DNA of 64,000 nt from Bacteroidia bacterium (GCA_030429045.1 JAUIEA010000003.1:17855-81854), one strand, 5' to 3'. Positions 41,704 to 50,731 are shown, numbered from the stretch's first letter. A program made the numbers and translations. The notes: generated from the sequence alone by a model not told the origin.

Positions 41704-43068
41704 TTAATCATTCCGAATAATCGTCCGGGTCAGAAACTGCCCATCCTGTTCGATCAGGAGGGTGTAGTTTCCTGCAGGTTGATCTCCGATCCGAAAGGTC
41801 TCATCGAAGGTATCCGAGCCTTCCATTTCGACGACCTGGAATGCCCTGCCGGAAGCATCCAACAGGCGCACCTGGATAGGGGCATTAGAACCGGACCGGA
41901 AGCGAACTTGCACTTCATCGCTAGTGGGATTCGGAAAAATGCGCAGATCCTTCAATTCGAGGGTTGCCGTTCCCTGGGGAATTCCATCCATTTCCATCTC
42001 CTCCTCTTCGACTGTGTTGCGTTTTTCTCCTTTTTCACAGCAGCCTGGAGGGCAGCATCCACGAGAGGACATTTTTCCAAGAATCACCTTTTTGTTTTCC
42101 CGAACACCCTTTCTCAGGATGCGCACCTGCGCCTCCTCCCCCGGCTTGTATGTACCGATGGCCTGAATGAGATCCCTGGAAGTTTCGATCTCCACCTCAT
42201 CGATCTGATAGATCACATCCCCTACATTCAAGCCGGCCTCCTCTGCCGCACTTCCAGGGAAGACTTCGATGACACTGACACCTTTTTCCTGATCGTTGAC
42301 CATGACCCCCAACTGTGCTTTCGGCTCACATTCTTTGAGCATAAAATATTGGTGGTTGTCTGGAAATGCTTTTTCCATCCAACTCAATCCCTGGGGTGCC
42401 CGACGACCTAGTTGCGCCTGCATCGTGATCTCCTCCCCATTCCGACGGAGGAGGACGTCAACGGTTTGTTCCGGCTTGTGAGCGCGGATGGCCCTGGCCA
42501 ATTCTGAGGGAGTTGAAACCGTTCGATCGGATATGGCCATGATCACGTCGCCGGATTGCAGGCCAGCCGCTTCCGCCGCTGATCCTTCTATCACTTCCGT
42601 GACCCGGACGCCGTCATCCACAGATTCGGTGACGACACCTAGGAAGGCCTGCTTTGACAGGGGGCGGCCATTCTCCAGGAAGAGGTGATCCGTCCCCTTG
42701 CGCAATTCATATTCCATCTCCGGCCAACGGTCCTGGAGTTCCTGGCTCAGGTCCTCGATCTGGATCCTCAATTCTCCGGGGAGGTCCTTCCAGGGAAATT
42801 CACTATCCCGATCTGTGTCGATTCGCTCTGCACGTTCGATCACCTCGGCATCTGAAGGAGCAGTGATGTCCTCGGATTCGAGCCAGTCTGCATTCTCGGG
42901 CGTATCTTCAGCCTCCTTGATGATGGTAATGGTTCGTTCCTGTCCCTGATCATCTGTCCAGGTCTTAGTGATCGTCACTTGTTTCTTGGCGGGGGCTTCG
43001 GAAGCCTCCTGACCGAAGCCTATCTGGATGAGAAACAGGGCGAATGTGAGAAGTAGAATCTTTTTCAT
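41704..43068 (-). CDS. Exported double-PDZ protein with Cys-rich linker and T9SS-type C-terminal domain
   Basis: 454 residues. Signal peptide MKKILLLTFALFLIQIGFGQ. Acidic region of about 100 residues. PDZ 1 (about 140-220: FLGVVTESVDDGVRVTEVIE, GLQSGDVIMAISD) and PDZ 2 (about 252-330: LGVMVNDQEKGVSVIEVFPG). A Cys-rich linker GCCPPGCCEKG (338-345). Then an acidic stretch and a type A T9SS sorting domain (LRIFPNPTSDEVQVRFRSG). There is no protease domain, unlike HtrA/DegP. Divergent from an RprX/RprY-like operon with a shared 185-bp control region, so it may be a target or a sensor partner of that system. Confidence 0.85.
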   Translation of the reverse strand: MKKILLLTFALFLIQIGFGQEASEAPAKKQVTITKTWTDDQGQERTITIIKEAEDTPENADWLESEDITAPSDAEVIERAERIDTDRDSEFPWKDLPGELRIQIEDLSQELQDRWPEMEYELRKGTDHLFLENGRPLSKQAFLGVVTESVDDGVRVTEVIEGSAAEAAGLQSGDVIMAISDRTVSTPSELARAIRAHKPEQTVDVLLRRNGEEITMQAQLGRRAPQGLSWMEKAFPDNHQYFMLKECEPKAQLGVMVNDQEKGVSVIEVFPGSAAEEAGLNVGDVIYQIDEVEIETSRDLIQAIGTYKPGEEAQVRILRKGVRENKKVILGKMSSRGCCPPGCCEKGEKRNTVEEEEMEMDGIPQGTATLELKDLRIFPNPTSDEVQVRFRSGSNAPIQVRLLDASGRAFQVVEMEGSDTFDETFRIGDQPAGNYTLLIEQDGQFLTRTIIRND

Positions 43069-43113
43069 ATTGCAGAATTATAGTCAGAACAAGATGTCAA
43101 ACAAGTGGACATA

Positions 43114-43121
43114 CAAATCTA
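43114..43121 (-). promoter_or_regulatory. -7 box of the PDZ gene
   Basis: On the minus strand TAGATTTG is an exact TAnnTTTG, 46 bp upstream of the ATG at 43068. No clear -33 element at the standard spacing. Confidence 0.5.
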
Positions 43122-43143
43122 ATTTCTCAAAAACAGCCCCGCG

Positions 43144-43176
43144 GTTAATGAACCGTTAAAAGTCAGTTAAAGTCTG
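43144..43176. promoter_or_regulatory. Three GTTAA direct repeats at 11-bp spacing in the PDZ/two-component control region
   Basis: GTTAA occurs at 43144, 43155 and 43166, exactly 11 bp apart (GTTAATGAACC, GTTAAAAGTCA, GTTAAAGTCTG). Phased 10-11-bp direct repeats are the usual binding arrangement of OmpR/PhoB-type response regulators. It lies between the divergent promoters of the PDZ gene and the rprX/rprY-like operon (-7-like TACATTTA at 43197-43204). Binding by the neighbouring regulator is inferred. Confidence 0.65.
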
Positions 43177-43253
43177 GCTTTCCTCCGATACCCACTTACA
43201 TTTAAGGACGATTGGAGGGAACAATTTCCGTTCCGGGCAGGTTAAACCAACAC

Positions 43254-44777
43254 ATGAAACGTTCTTCCATCTGGATCATTATCGGCCTGATGACCGTAGC
43301 ACTTGCCGGGATCATATCCCTGCAGGCCGACTGGATCATCCGGTCTATCCATTTGAATGAAGAGCAATTTGATAAAAACGTCTTTGCCGCTCTGTTTCGG
43401 GTTGCTGAACGACTGGAAAGCCAGGAGTCCATTGCCGCTCTCGAATCCATGAACGGATTTGAATCCAATTTTCTGGAACAGGAATTCCGCCAGGTGCTGA
43501 AAACAGGTCCCAAGGGGTTGATGGATCTGAACCTGGACAATATGCTGGAGAGCGATCTTCCCAATGATCAACTGGCCGGATTTCTGTTGAACCAGAATTC
43601 CTGTGATTGCGAAAGCTGCCGGCTGGAACGACAGATCAAATATTTTCAGATCATGCGCAAACGGATCCAGCGCAGCCAGCTGGATCTGGCTGACCGGATC
43701 GGTGACCTGGAGGGCATCCACCGGATGTTGCATGAAGAGTTGGAAAATGCGGGCCTGGATGGCAACTTTCACTATGGCATTTATTCAAACGAGACCAACA
43801 GTTTCATCATCAATGACGACCATTATGTCGTCCTGGATCAGAACACCCAACTCTCTCAAGGTGGTGGGATCGACAAGTTGCTGAATTCCAGTTATAAGGT
43901 CTCCCTTTTCCCCGAAGGAAAGAATGTTCCTGGACTATTGATGATCTATTTCCCGACCAAGGTGACGGCCATCTGGGGATCCGTCATCCAGAACCTGATC
44001 GGATCAGTGCTTTTTACCGGCATCATCCTGTTTTGTTTTGCCTATACCATCATGGTGGTGTTCCGGCAGAAAAAAGTCTCCGAGATGAAGAATGACTTCA
44101 TCAACAATATGACCCACGAGTTCAAGACGCCCATCGCCACCATCTCCCTTGCCACAGATTCCATATCCAACCCGCAGGTGACCGGAGACAGCACCAAGGT
44201 GAAGCGTTTCGCGGATATCATCCGCCAGGAGAATCGCCGGATGAATAACCAGGTGGAAAAGGTCCTGCAAATGGCCTTGATCGAGAAACAGGATTTCGAG
44301 ATCAACTGGTCACCCGTCAATCTGCATGAGATCATCGAAGTTGCCATGGAAAACTTCAGCCTGCAGATCGAGCGCCGGAATGGTCAGCTGACCAGCGATC
44401 TGGGTGCGCAACGTCCACTGGTGGAAGGGGACCCCACCCATATTGCCAGTATGATCAACAACCTGCTGGACAATGCCAACAAATATTCTCCCGAAGCGCC
44501 TGAAATCTGTATCCGCACCCGTAATACACCCCTGGGGGTCGAGGTGGCCATCCAGGACAAGGGCCAGGGCATGAACAAGGAGGATCGAAAATTGATATTT
44601 GAAAAATTCTACCGGGTCTCCACTGGTAACTTGCATGATGTGAAAGGGTTTGGACTTGGACTCAGCTATGTCAAGGCAATGATGGATGCCCACAGGGGCC
44701 GGGTAGATGTGGACAGCGAACCTGGGAAAGGAAGTACTTTCACGCTCTTTTTCCCGTTTACCAAACAAGCGGAATAA
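43254..44777 (+). CDS. rprX: Sensor histidine kinase, RprX-like
   Basis: About 507 residues. One N-terminal membrane helix (SIWIIIGLMTVALAGIISLQ), a periplasmic sensor region of about 220 residues, a second helix (LIGSVLFTGIILFCFAYTIM), then DHp and ATPase domains: phospho-acceptor His in NNMTHEFKTPIATISLATDS, N box NLLDNANKYS, G boxes DKGQGM and GLGLSYVKAMM. The sensor region contains CDCESCRLE. ATG 43254 starts the helix; the track TTG is earlier. Directly followed by a response regulator very similar to RprY, hence the name. Signal unknown. Confidence 0.88.
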   Translation: MKRSSIWIIIGLMTVALAGIISLQADWIIRSIHLNEEQFDKNVFAALFRVAERLESQESIAALESMNGFESNFLEQEFRQVLKTGPKGLMDLNLDNMLESDLPNDQLAGFLLNQNSCDCESCRLERQIKYFQIMRKRIQRSQLDLADRIGDLEGIHRMLHEELENAGLDGNFHYGIYSNETNSFIINDDHYVVLDQNTQLSQGGGIDKLLNSSYKVSLFPEGKNVPGLLMIYFPTKVTAIWGSVIQNLIGSVLFTGIILFCFAYTIMVVFRQKKVSEMKNDFINNMTHEFKTPIATISLATDSISNPQVTGDSTKVKRFADIIRQENRRMNNQVEKVLQMALIEKQDFEINWSPVNLHEIIEVAMENFSLQIERRNGQLTSDLGAQRPLVEGDPTHIASMINNLLDNANKYSPEAPEICIRTRNTPLGVEVAIQDKGQGMNKEDRKLIFEKFYRVSTGNLHDVKGFGLGLSYVKAMMDAHRGRVDVDSEPGKGSTFTLFFPFTKQAE

Positions 44778-44787
44778 GTTTAGGACT

Positions 44788-45513
44788 ATGAATACCAACC
44801 CCAAGATCCTTCTTGTCGAGGACGACCAAAATTTTGGTGACGTGCTGAAATCCTACCTGGAGATGCATGACTATGATGTCACCCTGGCTACTGATGGTGT
44901 CTCTGGCCTTGAAAAATACAGGAAGGGAAAATTTGAATTGTGCATTTTCGATGTGATGATGCCGAAGAAGGACGGCTTCACCCTGGCCAGGGAGATCCGT
45001 GAAAAGGATCAGGATATCCCCATTATCTTCCTGACCGCCAAGACCCTGAAAGATGACCTTCTGCAAGGCTTCAAGATCGGGGCCGACGATTATATCACCA
45101 AGCCGTTCAACTCTGAAGAGTTGTTGCTGCGCATCCAGGTCATCCTCAAACGAAGCCTGCCCCGGGAGGATCCGGAGTCCGAGATCCAGGAATTTGATTT
45201 TGGTCATTTCCACTTCAACTTTCCCTTGCGCATTCTCACATTCCGCCATGATGGCCAGGAGGAGAAAAACAAGCTGTCACCCAAGGAAGCGGCCCTGCTG
45301 CGCCTGTTCTGTCTTCGGTTGAACGGTGTCCTGACCCGGACAGAAGCCCTGACCAAGATCTGGGGAGAAGACAACTATTTTACTGCCAGAAGCATGGATG
45401 TCTTTGTCACCAAATTGCGGAAATACCTCAGCCTGGATGAGCGGATCGAGATCGTCAACATTCATGGCAATGGATTCCAATTGCTGGTCATAGACACGGA
45501 AAGCGCCGACTAG
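44788..45513 (+). CDS. rprY: OmpR-family response regulator, RprY-like
   Basis: 241 residues. Receiver: VEDD acidic pair, phospho-acceptor in CIFDVMMPKKDGFTLAREI, conserved Thr in IIFLTAKTLKDDLLQGFKIG and Lys in TKPFNSEEL. The C-terminal winged helix (about 135-235) has the recognition area ARSMDVFVTKLRKYL. The stretch FDVMMPKKDGFTLA and FLTAKTLKDDLLQGFKIGAD closely follow RprY of Bacteroides as I remember it. ATG 44788 lies 10 bp after the kinase stop. Likely binds the 11-bp-spaced repeats upstream of its own operon (inference). Confidence 0.9.
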   Translation: MNTNPKILLVEDDQNFGDVLKSYLEMHDYDVTLATDGVSGLEKYRKGKFELCIFDVMMPKKDGFTLAREIREKDQDIPIIFLTAKTLKDDLLQGFKIGADDYITKPFNSEELLLRIQVILKRSLPREDPESEIQEFDFGHFHFNFPLRILTFRHDGQEEKNKLSPKEAALLRLFCLRLNGVLTRTEALTKIWGEDNYFTARSMDVFVTKLRKYLSLDERIEIVNIHGNGFQLLVIDTESAD

Positions 45514-45531
45514 GAGGTCGTCCATCCTTCG

Positions 45532-45539
45532 TACCTTTG
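45532..45539 (+). promoter_or_regulatory. -7 box overlapping the start of the aspartoacylase-family gene
   Basis: TACCTTTG, an exact TAnnTTTG, contains the TTG used as start by the ORF track. If it is a promoter, translation must begin downstream at a non-ATG codon or on an upstream transcript. Confidence 0.5.
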
Positions 45540-46472
45540 CTGCTCCGCATCATTGGAACATTCGAAGGCCAATCCCCAGGCCACCTGCTCATCTGCACTG
45601 CAGGTTTACACGGCAATGAACTGGCTGGGATCAAAGCATTGGAGTTTATCTTCAAAATGCTTGAAGTAGAGCATATTACCAATCCTGATTTTCATTTTCA
45701 CGGGCGCCTGGTAGGGATCGCCGGAAACATCCAGGCCATGGAGCAGCAGAAGCGCTTCATCCATCAGGATATGAATCGTATGTGGATGCCGGAGAATGTC
45801 GACCGTATTCGCAATGCCCCACCTCATGTCCTCAGCGCAGAAGAACGCGAATTGCGCGATATGATCCATCATATCGATGCAGAAATAGCCCACCTCCCGG
45901 ATGCACCTGTAGTCGTCATGGACCTCCATACCACCACTGCCGATGGTGGAATATTCTGTATTGCGACCGAAGATCCGGAGAGTGTCCGGATCGCCTCAGA
46001 ATTGCATGCACCAGTCATCCTGGGGATGCTCCACGGGATTCGCGGAACCACCATGCATTATTTCCGCAAGGAGGTCATCCCGCGGGATGTCACTGCATTC
46101 GCCTTTGAAGCGGGACAGCATGACGACCCCAAATCGATCAACCGATCCATTGCGGCCATTATCGCTTGCATGCGAGCCCTGGATATGATCGACCCGGAGC
46201 ATGTGGAAACGGTCCACGACGAGGTCCTCATCCATGATTCTCACGGATTGCCTCGGATCGCCGAACTGATCCAGGCCTACCAGGTCCAGGATGAACAGAC
46301 ATTCGAAATCCTCCCCGACTTCAAGAATTTCCAGCTGGTCACAAAGGGACAGTTGCTGGCTCATGATGCCGGCCAGGAAATCCGGGCCATTGATGATGGC
46401 ATGATCCTCATGCCCCGCTACCAGAAACAGGGCGATGATGGCTATTTTTTGTTACGCGTCCTGGTGGATTGA
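45537..46472 (+). CDS. Succinylglutamate desuccinylase/aspartoacylase-family zinc hydrolase
   Basis: About 311 residues. Zinc amidohydrolase of the carboxypeptidase-like fold: CTAGLHGNELAGIKAL supplies His and Glu, VMDLHTTT the second His, and AFEAGQHD the catalytic Glu. Length is normal. No ATG exists before the conserved N-terminal beta strand (RIIGTFEGQSPGHLLI), so the start must be TTG 45537, CTG 45540 or a rarer codon such as ATT 45552; it is unresolved because a -7 box covers the TTG. Converges on the BatD-like gene with 11 bp between stops. Substrate may be an N-acyl amino acid. Confidence 0.85.
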   Translation: MLLRIIGTFEGQSPGHLLICTAGLHGNELAGIKALEFIFKMLEVEHITNPDFHFHGRLVGIAGNIQAMEQQKRFIHQDMNRMWMPENVDRIRNAPPHVLSAEERELRDMIHHIDAEIAHLPDAPVVVMDLHTTTADGGIFCIATEDPESVRIASELHAPVILGMLHGIRGTTMHYFRKEVIPRDVTAFAFEAGQHDDPKSINRSIAAIIACMRALDMIDPEHVETVHDEVLIHDSHGLPRIAELIQAYQVQDEQTFEILPDFKNFQLVTKGQLLAHDAGQEIRAIDDGMILMPRYQKQGDDGYFLLRVLVD

Positions 46473-46483
46473 CCCGCCACCGC

Positions 46484-46975
46484 TTACATCTTGTACACCC
46501 GCTTCCTTTTGTTCAGGAGATTCATTCGCGGATCGCTGGAAGGTGGTTCCGGTTGCTTCACAGGCCTGTAACCCGGAAATTGTGGATCCGGGATCTCTCC
46601 CGGATTGGGCAGGACCACGATGGTCTTTCGCGGACATTCCAGCACCTTGTCACCCAAACTCAACCGGGCCGGCTCCAGAACAAATACTCCTGACGATGTG
46701 CTGGCCAGGATATAGGTGATGCTGGCCTGCCTGCTGACCTGCCCGTTCAGGATGCGCATGGAAGAGGATTGCTGTGGACCGGCTACAAGCGTAAACCCTT
46801 CAAATGTCGGGGGTTCGAACTCCTCTACCTTTGCGTTTTCGATTTGATAGGTCAATTGAACCAGGTGCCCTTCCAGAATCGTATCCCGGGAAACCTGGAC
46901 AAAAAATCGCATTTCCTGGGCGGTAGCAACTTGACAAAACCAGACCAGGAGTGTCAATCCCACTAGTGGTTTCAT
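46484..46975 (-). CDS. Short BatD-like protein (N-terminal domain only)
   Basis: 163 residues. Signal peptide MKPLVGLTLLVWFCQVATAQ, then EMRFFVQVSRDTILEGHLVQ and FEPPTFEGFTLVAGPQQSSS, then SVSRQASITYILAST-like strands and a Pro-rich tail. BatD proteins of the Bat operon (aerotolerance-associated, next to BatA/B VWA proteins) begin this way, but full BatD is 500 or more residues. Here only the first beta-sandwich remains, with a basic tail (MNLLNKRKRVYKM). No BatA/B genes are present. Stand-alone short forms exist in the phylum. Start ATG 46975. Confidence 0.75.
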   Translation of the reverse strand: MKPLVGLTLLVWFCQVATAQEMRFFVQVSRDTILEGHLVQLTYQIENAKVEEFEPPTFEGFTLVAGPQQSSSMRILNGQVSRQASITYILASTSSGVFVLEPARLSLGDKVLECPRKTIVVLPNPGEIPDPQFPGYRPVKQPEPPSSDPRMNLLNKRKRVYKM

Positions 46976-47015
46976 GATGCAAGAGTTCATTTGAGACAAA
47001 AATATGGATTCCCGA

Positions 47016-48203
47016 TCATCGGCCAAACAGGTTGTTCAACCAGCTGGTCGAGAAGAATTCAGGTAAAACCTCCCGCAACGGAAAGGATTCTTCCCGGCCG
47101 GAAGGCCCGATGTGCAAGGCAAATGGATCGAGTCGGACCTGCTGGCCAGACTGTTCTGACTGGAGGTGTTGCCGGACTGTCTCCGGCATGCGTCCATCCG
47201 GCCACAGATCCGATAGTGTCATTATCCCTTCCTTTCTTGAAATGATGAACGGGGCATGAATGAACGGGCCCCAGGAACTGATGATATGGAGTGTGCCACT
47301 GGCCATTTTTCGATCCCGATAGGACCAGTCCACCCAGGAATACAGGCGCACGGCATGTCGCTGGAAGGGGCGTTGGACCTCATGGCCGGTCAGCAGGCTG
47401 TGATATTCTTCTTCGAAGGACCTCCGCACCGGAAGAAGATGTTCGTCCAGAAATGCCATCCACCCCGGCCAATCCAGGTCGGGGTGCAGCAAGAGGATCT
47501 CCCGGGAATAATCCAGAAATGCCGTGACCAGGACCGGGTCAGTTTTGAATTTTCGCAGATGGACACGCTGGAATCGACCTTGTTGATCTGTCCAGTTGGC
47601 TGAGCGCCAGGCCTGCCGGTCTGTCAACAACTGCAGTTCGTGGTGCTGCCCCGAATGTGGATCATCCAGGGAAAGTAATATACCGGAAGCCAGCCACTCT
47701 CCCGTCACCGGTGCCAGCTTCTGTTGTGTGGCCTCCCAGGCCAATCCCTTCCATTTTCCCCTGGGAAGCGGAAAGAGGATAAAGGACCATTTTTTCTTGC
47801 CGTCGTTAAAAAAGAATCGTACTGTGAATGTCCTGGGCACATCGACCGGTGCACTGAACAAGGCGCACAAGCTTCCGCTGGATTGGTTGTAGTTGGACCA
47901 TTCACCCAGCCAATGATCACTTTGCGGCCCGATGACCCACTTCCCTGCTATACTTCCATCGGGTATCACTTCATGGATCATCCACTGATCCCCCTGCTGT
48001 TGCGCGTGCAGTTGGATGGGAAACGGTTCATCAGGCAGCGACAACGTACCATCACCCTGATCATCCAATTGGATCTCTACGGGGTGGAATCCCTCCCACA
48101 ACCCATAGAAATGTAACGGGCCTGACAAATCCTGTCCGATCAAGGATGTACTTTTGAGGCAGACCAGCCAAAAAAAGGCCCATGTGCGGAAATCTCCAGT
48201 CAT
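47016..48203 (-). CDS. Secreted protein of unknown family
   Basis: 395 residues. Signal peptide [20 protein letters not shown]. The first half is Trp- and Gly-rich and beta-like, with FYGLWEGFHPVEIQLDD and GKWVIGPQSDHWLGEWSNYN repeating a short W-x-G pattern. The second half is alpha/beta with a C-terminal segment FALHIGPSGREESFPLREVL. I do not recognise a family. ATG 48203 has a -7-like TACCTTTA (48224-48231, minus strand) 20 bp upstream, which supports this start although it overlaps the divergent gene by 22 bp. The BatD-like gene follows 40 bp downstream on the same strand. Confidence 0.75.
   Translation of the reverse strand: MTGDFRTWAFFWLVCLKSTSLIGQDLSGPLHFYGLWEGFHPVEIQLDDQGDGTLSLPDEPFPIQLHAQQQGDQWMIHEVIPDGSIAGKWVIGPQSDHWLGEWSNYNQSSGSLCALFSAPVDVPRTFTVRFFFNDGKKKWSFILFPLPRGKWKGLAWEATQQKLAPVTGEWLASGILLSLDDPHSGQHHELQLLTDRQAWRSANWTDQQGRFQRVHLRKFKTDPVLVTAFLDYSREILLLHPDLDWPGWMAFLDEHLLPVRRSFEEEYHSLLTGHEVQRPFQRHAVRLYSWVDWSYRDRKMASGTLHIISSWGPFIHAPFIISRKEGIMTLSDLWPDGRMPETVRQHLQSEQSGQQVRLDPFALHIGPSGREESFPLREVLPEFFSTSWLNNLFGR
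48149..48156 (+). promoter_or_regulatory. -7 box for the plus-strand unknown secreted protein
   Basis: TACTTTTG, exact TAnnTTTG, 25 bp upstream of ATG 48182. It lies inside the 5' end of the divergent minus-strand gene. Confidence 0.5.
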
Positions 48204-48919
48204 TGTGTTTCAGGTTCTTGCTTAAAGGTACTCTCACCCCGGGACTCCTGCTGGCCATCAGCCTGCTTTTTCTGTCCGGGAGGGGTCTGAGTCAGGATTT
48301 GACCGATCCAGGCAGCTGGGCCGCCTCTCTGCCCAAGCGTACGCTTGTGATCGTCGTACCCACCTTCACTGTCAAACATCAGCGCATCCAGTCTTCCGTT
48401 CAGAATCATGCACCTGAGGCCAGAGGCCGCCTGCAGGCGGAACGGATCATGCAGCGGGATCGATCCTATCGCGACACACTTCTGCTGGCATTATCAGCTT
48501 CCTTTCAGGAACATTATCAGTTCGGAAAAGTTCGCCTGATGCCCGATACGAGCTATGCTCGCTGGCAAAAGGGCCTTTCTCCCCTGACCTGGATCGATCT
48601 GGAAGGTAAAACAGCCACGCTTTCGGGCATAGTGAATAACGAGGTGATCTTCCTGAAAAAGAAAAAAACCAGCCGTGAGACAGGCACCGGTGTAGAAGTG
48701 TGGATGGCCAGCACCCCAGATCGCCAGGACCTTCCCGGGAAGTTTCCAGATCAATTTCGGGAAGGGTCCCTCGGTACCCGTTTCATCCGCTTTCTCGAAG
48801 CCTTTTTGACCTTTACCACCTCTCCGGACACCCTGGAAGAACAACGGGTGATCACCGATTATCTGGCCAGGCAGGTCGATCGCAAATGGTCTGCCTATAT
48901 CGACTCTCTTGAGGAGTGA
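48182..48919 (+). CDS. Secreted protein of unknown family, divergent and overlapping its neighbour
   Basis: 245 residues. A signal-like segment ([21 protein letters not shown]) is preceded by a basic n-region. The mature part is alpha/beta with [20 protein letters not shown], a putative helix [20 protein letters not shown] and a Lys run ([10 protein letters not shown]). I do not recognise a family. ATG 48182 is supported by a -7 box at 48149-48156. The 5' coding end overlaps the minus-strand neighbour by 22 bp and its 3' end overlaps yidD by 25 bp. Confidence 0.7.
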   Translation: MCGNLQSLCFRFLLKGTLTPGLLLAISLLFLSGRGLSQDLTDPGSWAASLPKRTLVIVVPTFTVKHQRIQSSVQNHAPEARGRLQAERIMQRDRSYRDTLLLALSASFQEHYQFGKVRLMPDTSYARWQKGLSPLTWIDLEGKTATLSGIVNNEVIFLKKKKTSRETGTGVEVWMASTPDRQDLPGKFPDQFREGSLGTRFIRFLEAFLTFTTSPDTLEEQRVITDYLARQVDRKWSAYIDSLEE

Positions 48920-49173
48920 TCCACGGATCCGGATGGATGCTTTTTAGGATTCCGGGGCACGGGGTCATGGCCGTGGCCACCCCATGGATGACACCTGCCA
49001 ATTCGTTTGATGCCCATCCACAACCCACGAAACGGACCCCACTCCTCGATGGCCTCGACCATATAATGCGAACAGGTCGGAGTATACCGACAGGATGGAG
49101 GCAATAGAGGCGCAATGGCGTACTGATAAAACCGGACAGGCAAAATCAGCAATCGTTTGAGAAGCCAGATCAT
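48895..49173 (-). CDS. yidD: Membrane protein insertion efficiency factor YidD
   Basis: 92 residues. Small amphipathic inner-membrane-associated protein that assists YidC-dependent insertion. Signature [20 protein letters not shown] followed by [11 protein letters not shown] and [19 protein letters not shown], with the usual Cys residues. The ATG at 49173 begins the conserved N-terminal helix ([12 protein letters not shown]); the 43-codon track extension is not conserved. Its usual partners (rnpA, yidC) are not here, but stand-alone yidD is common in Bacteroidota. Convergent with the unknown gene before it, overlapping by 25 bp. Confidence 0.92.
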   Translation of the reverse strand: MIWLLKRLLILPVRFYQYAIAPLLPPSCRYTPTCSHYMVEAIEEWGPFRGLWMGIKRIGRCHPWGGHGHDPVPRNPKKHPSGSVDHSSRESI

Positions 49174-49356
49174 AAACGAGAAGGTATCCTTCAGCAATTG
49201 ATTTGTGGTGAATGTAGGTACTAATCCGGATAGGCCCTCTCCCTGGTCAGGGTCCTTCGACAAGAAAAGAGGGTTGAGACGAGATCCCGGATCATCCCCC
49301 AACCCCCTTTTCAGAGAAATATGATGTGACCGACCCGTATTGCAGAGCCGATCGGA

Positions 49357-50670
49357 TCAATATCGATAGTATTCCGGCTTGTACGGGCCTTCAGGGGTCA
49401 CCCCGATATAGGCGGCCTGCTCATCAGAAAGCACATCCAGTTCAACACCGATCTTGGCGAGATGGAGGCGAGCCACCATTTCATCCAGATGCTTGGGCAG
49501 GGTATACACCGCATTTTCGTAGTTGCCGTGATTCTGCCACAATTCCAGCTGGGCCAGGGTTTGATTGGTGAAGGAATTGGACATCACAAAAGAAGGGTGT
49601 CCAGTTGCACAACCGAGGTTGACCAGTCGGCCTTCGGCCAGGACGATGATATCCTTTCCGTCGATCGTATACTTATCGACCTGGGGCTTGATCTCCATCT
49701 TCCGGACCCCCTTTGTACCATTGAGCCAGGCCATGTCGATCTCATTGTCGAAGTGACCGATATTGGCCAGGATGGCTTTGTCCTTCATCAGGCGGAAGTG
49801 AGTGCCGGTGACCACATCCTTGTTACCGGTAGCGGTCACGATGATATCCGCACGTGGAATTGCGTTCACCATCTTCTGGACCTCAAATCCGTCCATGGCT
49901 GCCTGCAGGGCGCAAATCGGATCGATCTCTGTGACGATCACCCGGCATCCCGCACCGCGCAGTGAAGCCGCTGATCCTTTTCCAACGTCACCATATCCGG
50001 CAACAAGGGCCACTTTACCTGCCATCATCACATCGGTCGCCCGACGAATGGCATCTACACAGGATTCCTTACACCCATATTTGTTGTCAAACTTGGACTT
50101 GGTCACCGAGTCATTGACATTGATCGCGGGCATGGGCAAGGTTCCTTTCTTCATCCGCTCATACAGCCGGTGGACACCCGTGGTGGTTTCTTCACTCAAA
50201 CCGCGAATGCCTGGTACCAGTTCAGGATAGCGATCCAGGACCATATTGGTCAGATCTCCTCCATCGTCCAGGATCATATTCAAGGGCTGATTGTCCTTGA
50301 ACGCAAACAGGGTCTGTTCGATGCACCAGTCGAATTCTTCCTCATTCATACCCTTCCAGGCATAAACCGGAATGCCTGCCTTGGCGATGGCTGCAGCGGC
50401 ATGATCCTGGGTCGAGAAGATATTGCAGGAAGACCAGGTCACATCTGCACCGAGCTCGATCAATGTTTCGATCAGGACAGCGGTCTGGATGGTCATATGC
50501 AGGCAACCTGCTATACGCGCACCTTTCAGGGGCTTTTCCTTCCCGTATTGCTCGCGAAGAGCCATCAAACCGGGCATTTCGGCTTCGGCGAGTTCAATTT
50601 CACGACGGCCGTATTCAGCCTGGGTGATATCCTTTACTTTGTAGGGGAGTCTGGTGACAGTAGTAGACAT
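49357..50670 (-). CDS. ahcY: Adenosylhomocysteinase
   Basis: 437 residues. NAD-dependent hydrolysis of S-adenosylhomocysteine to adenosine and homocysteine, closing the methylation cycle. NAD-binding motif [19 protein letters not shown], active-site strand [35 protein letters not shown], and the C-terminal [12 protein letters not shown] reaching into the partner subunit. Length and motifs are typical. A -7 box TATCTTTG lies about 54 bp upstream on the minus strand (50724-50731). No riboswitch-like structure was found in the short leader. Confidence 0.97.
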   Translation of the reverse strand: MSTTVTRLPYKVKDITQAEYGRREIELAEAEMPGLMALREQYGKEKPLKGARIAGCLHMTIQTAVLIETLIELGADVTWSSCNIFSTQDHAAAAIAKAGIPVYAWKGMNEEEFDWCIEQTLFAFKDNQPLNMILDDGGDLTNMVLDRYPELVPGIRGLSEETTTGVHRLYERMKKGTLPMPAINVNDSVTKSKFDNKYGCKESCVDAIRRATDVMMAGKVALVAGYGDVGKGSAASLRGAGCRVIVTEIDPICALQAAMDGFEVQKMVNAIPRADIIVTATGNKDVVTGTHFRLMKDKAILANIGHFDNEIDMAWLNGTKGVRKMEIKPQVDKYTIDGKDIIVLAEGRLVNLGCATGHPSFVMSNSFTNQTLAQLELWQNHGNYENAVYTLPKHLDEMVARLHLAKIGVELDVLSDEQAAYIGVTPEGPYKPEYYRY

Positions 50671-50723
50671 GGAAAACGATTTGTGCGATTAACGACCAGC
50701 AGGCCGGTTTTGTTTACAGAGTG

Positions 50724-50731
50724 CAAAGATA
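50724..50731 (-). promoter_or_regulatory. -7 box of ahcY
   Basis: Minus-strand TATCTTTG, exact TAnnTTTG, with a leader of about 45-50 nt. No -33 element of the standard form at 19-20 bp. Confidence 0.6.
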
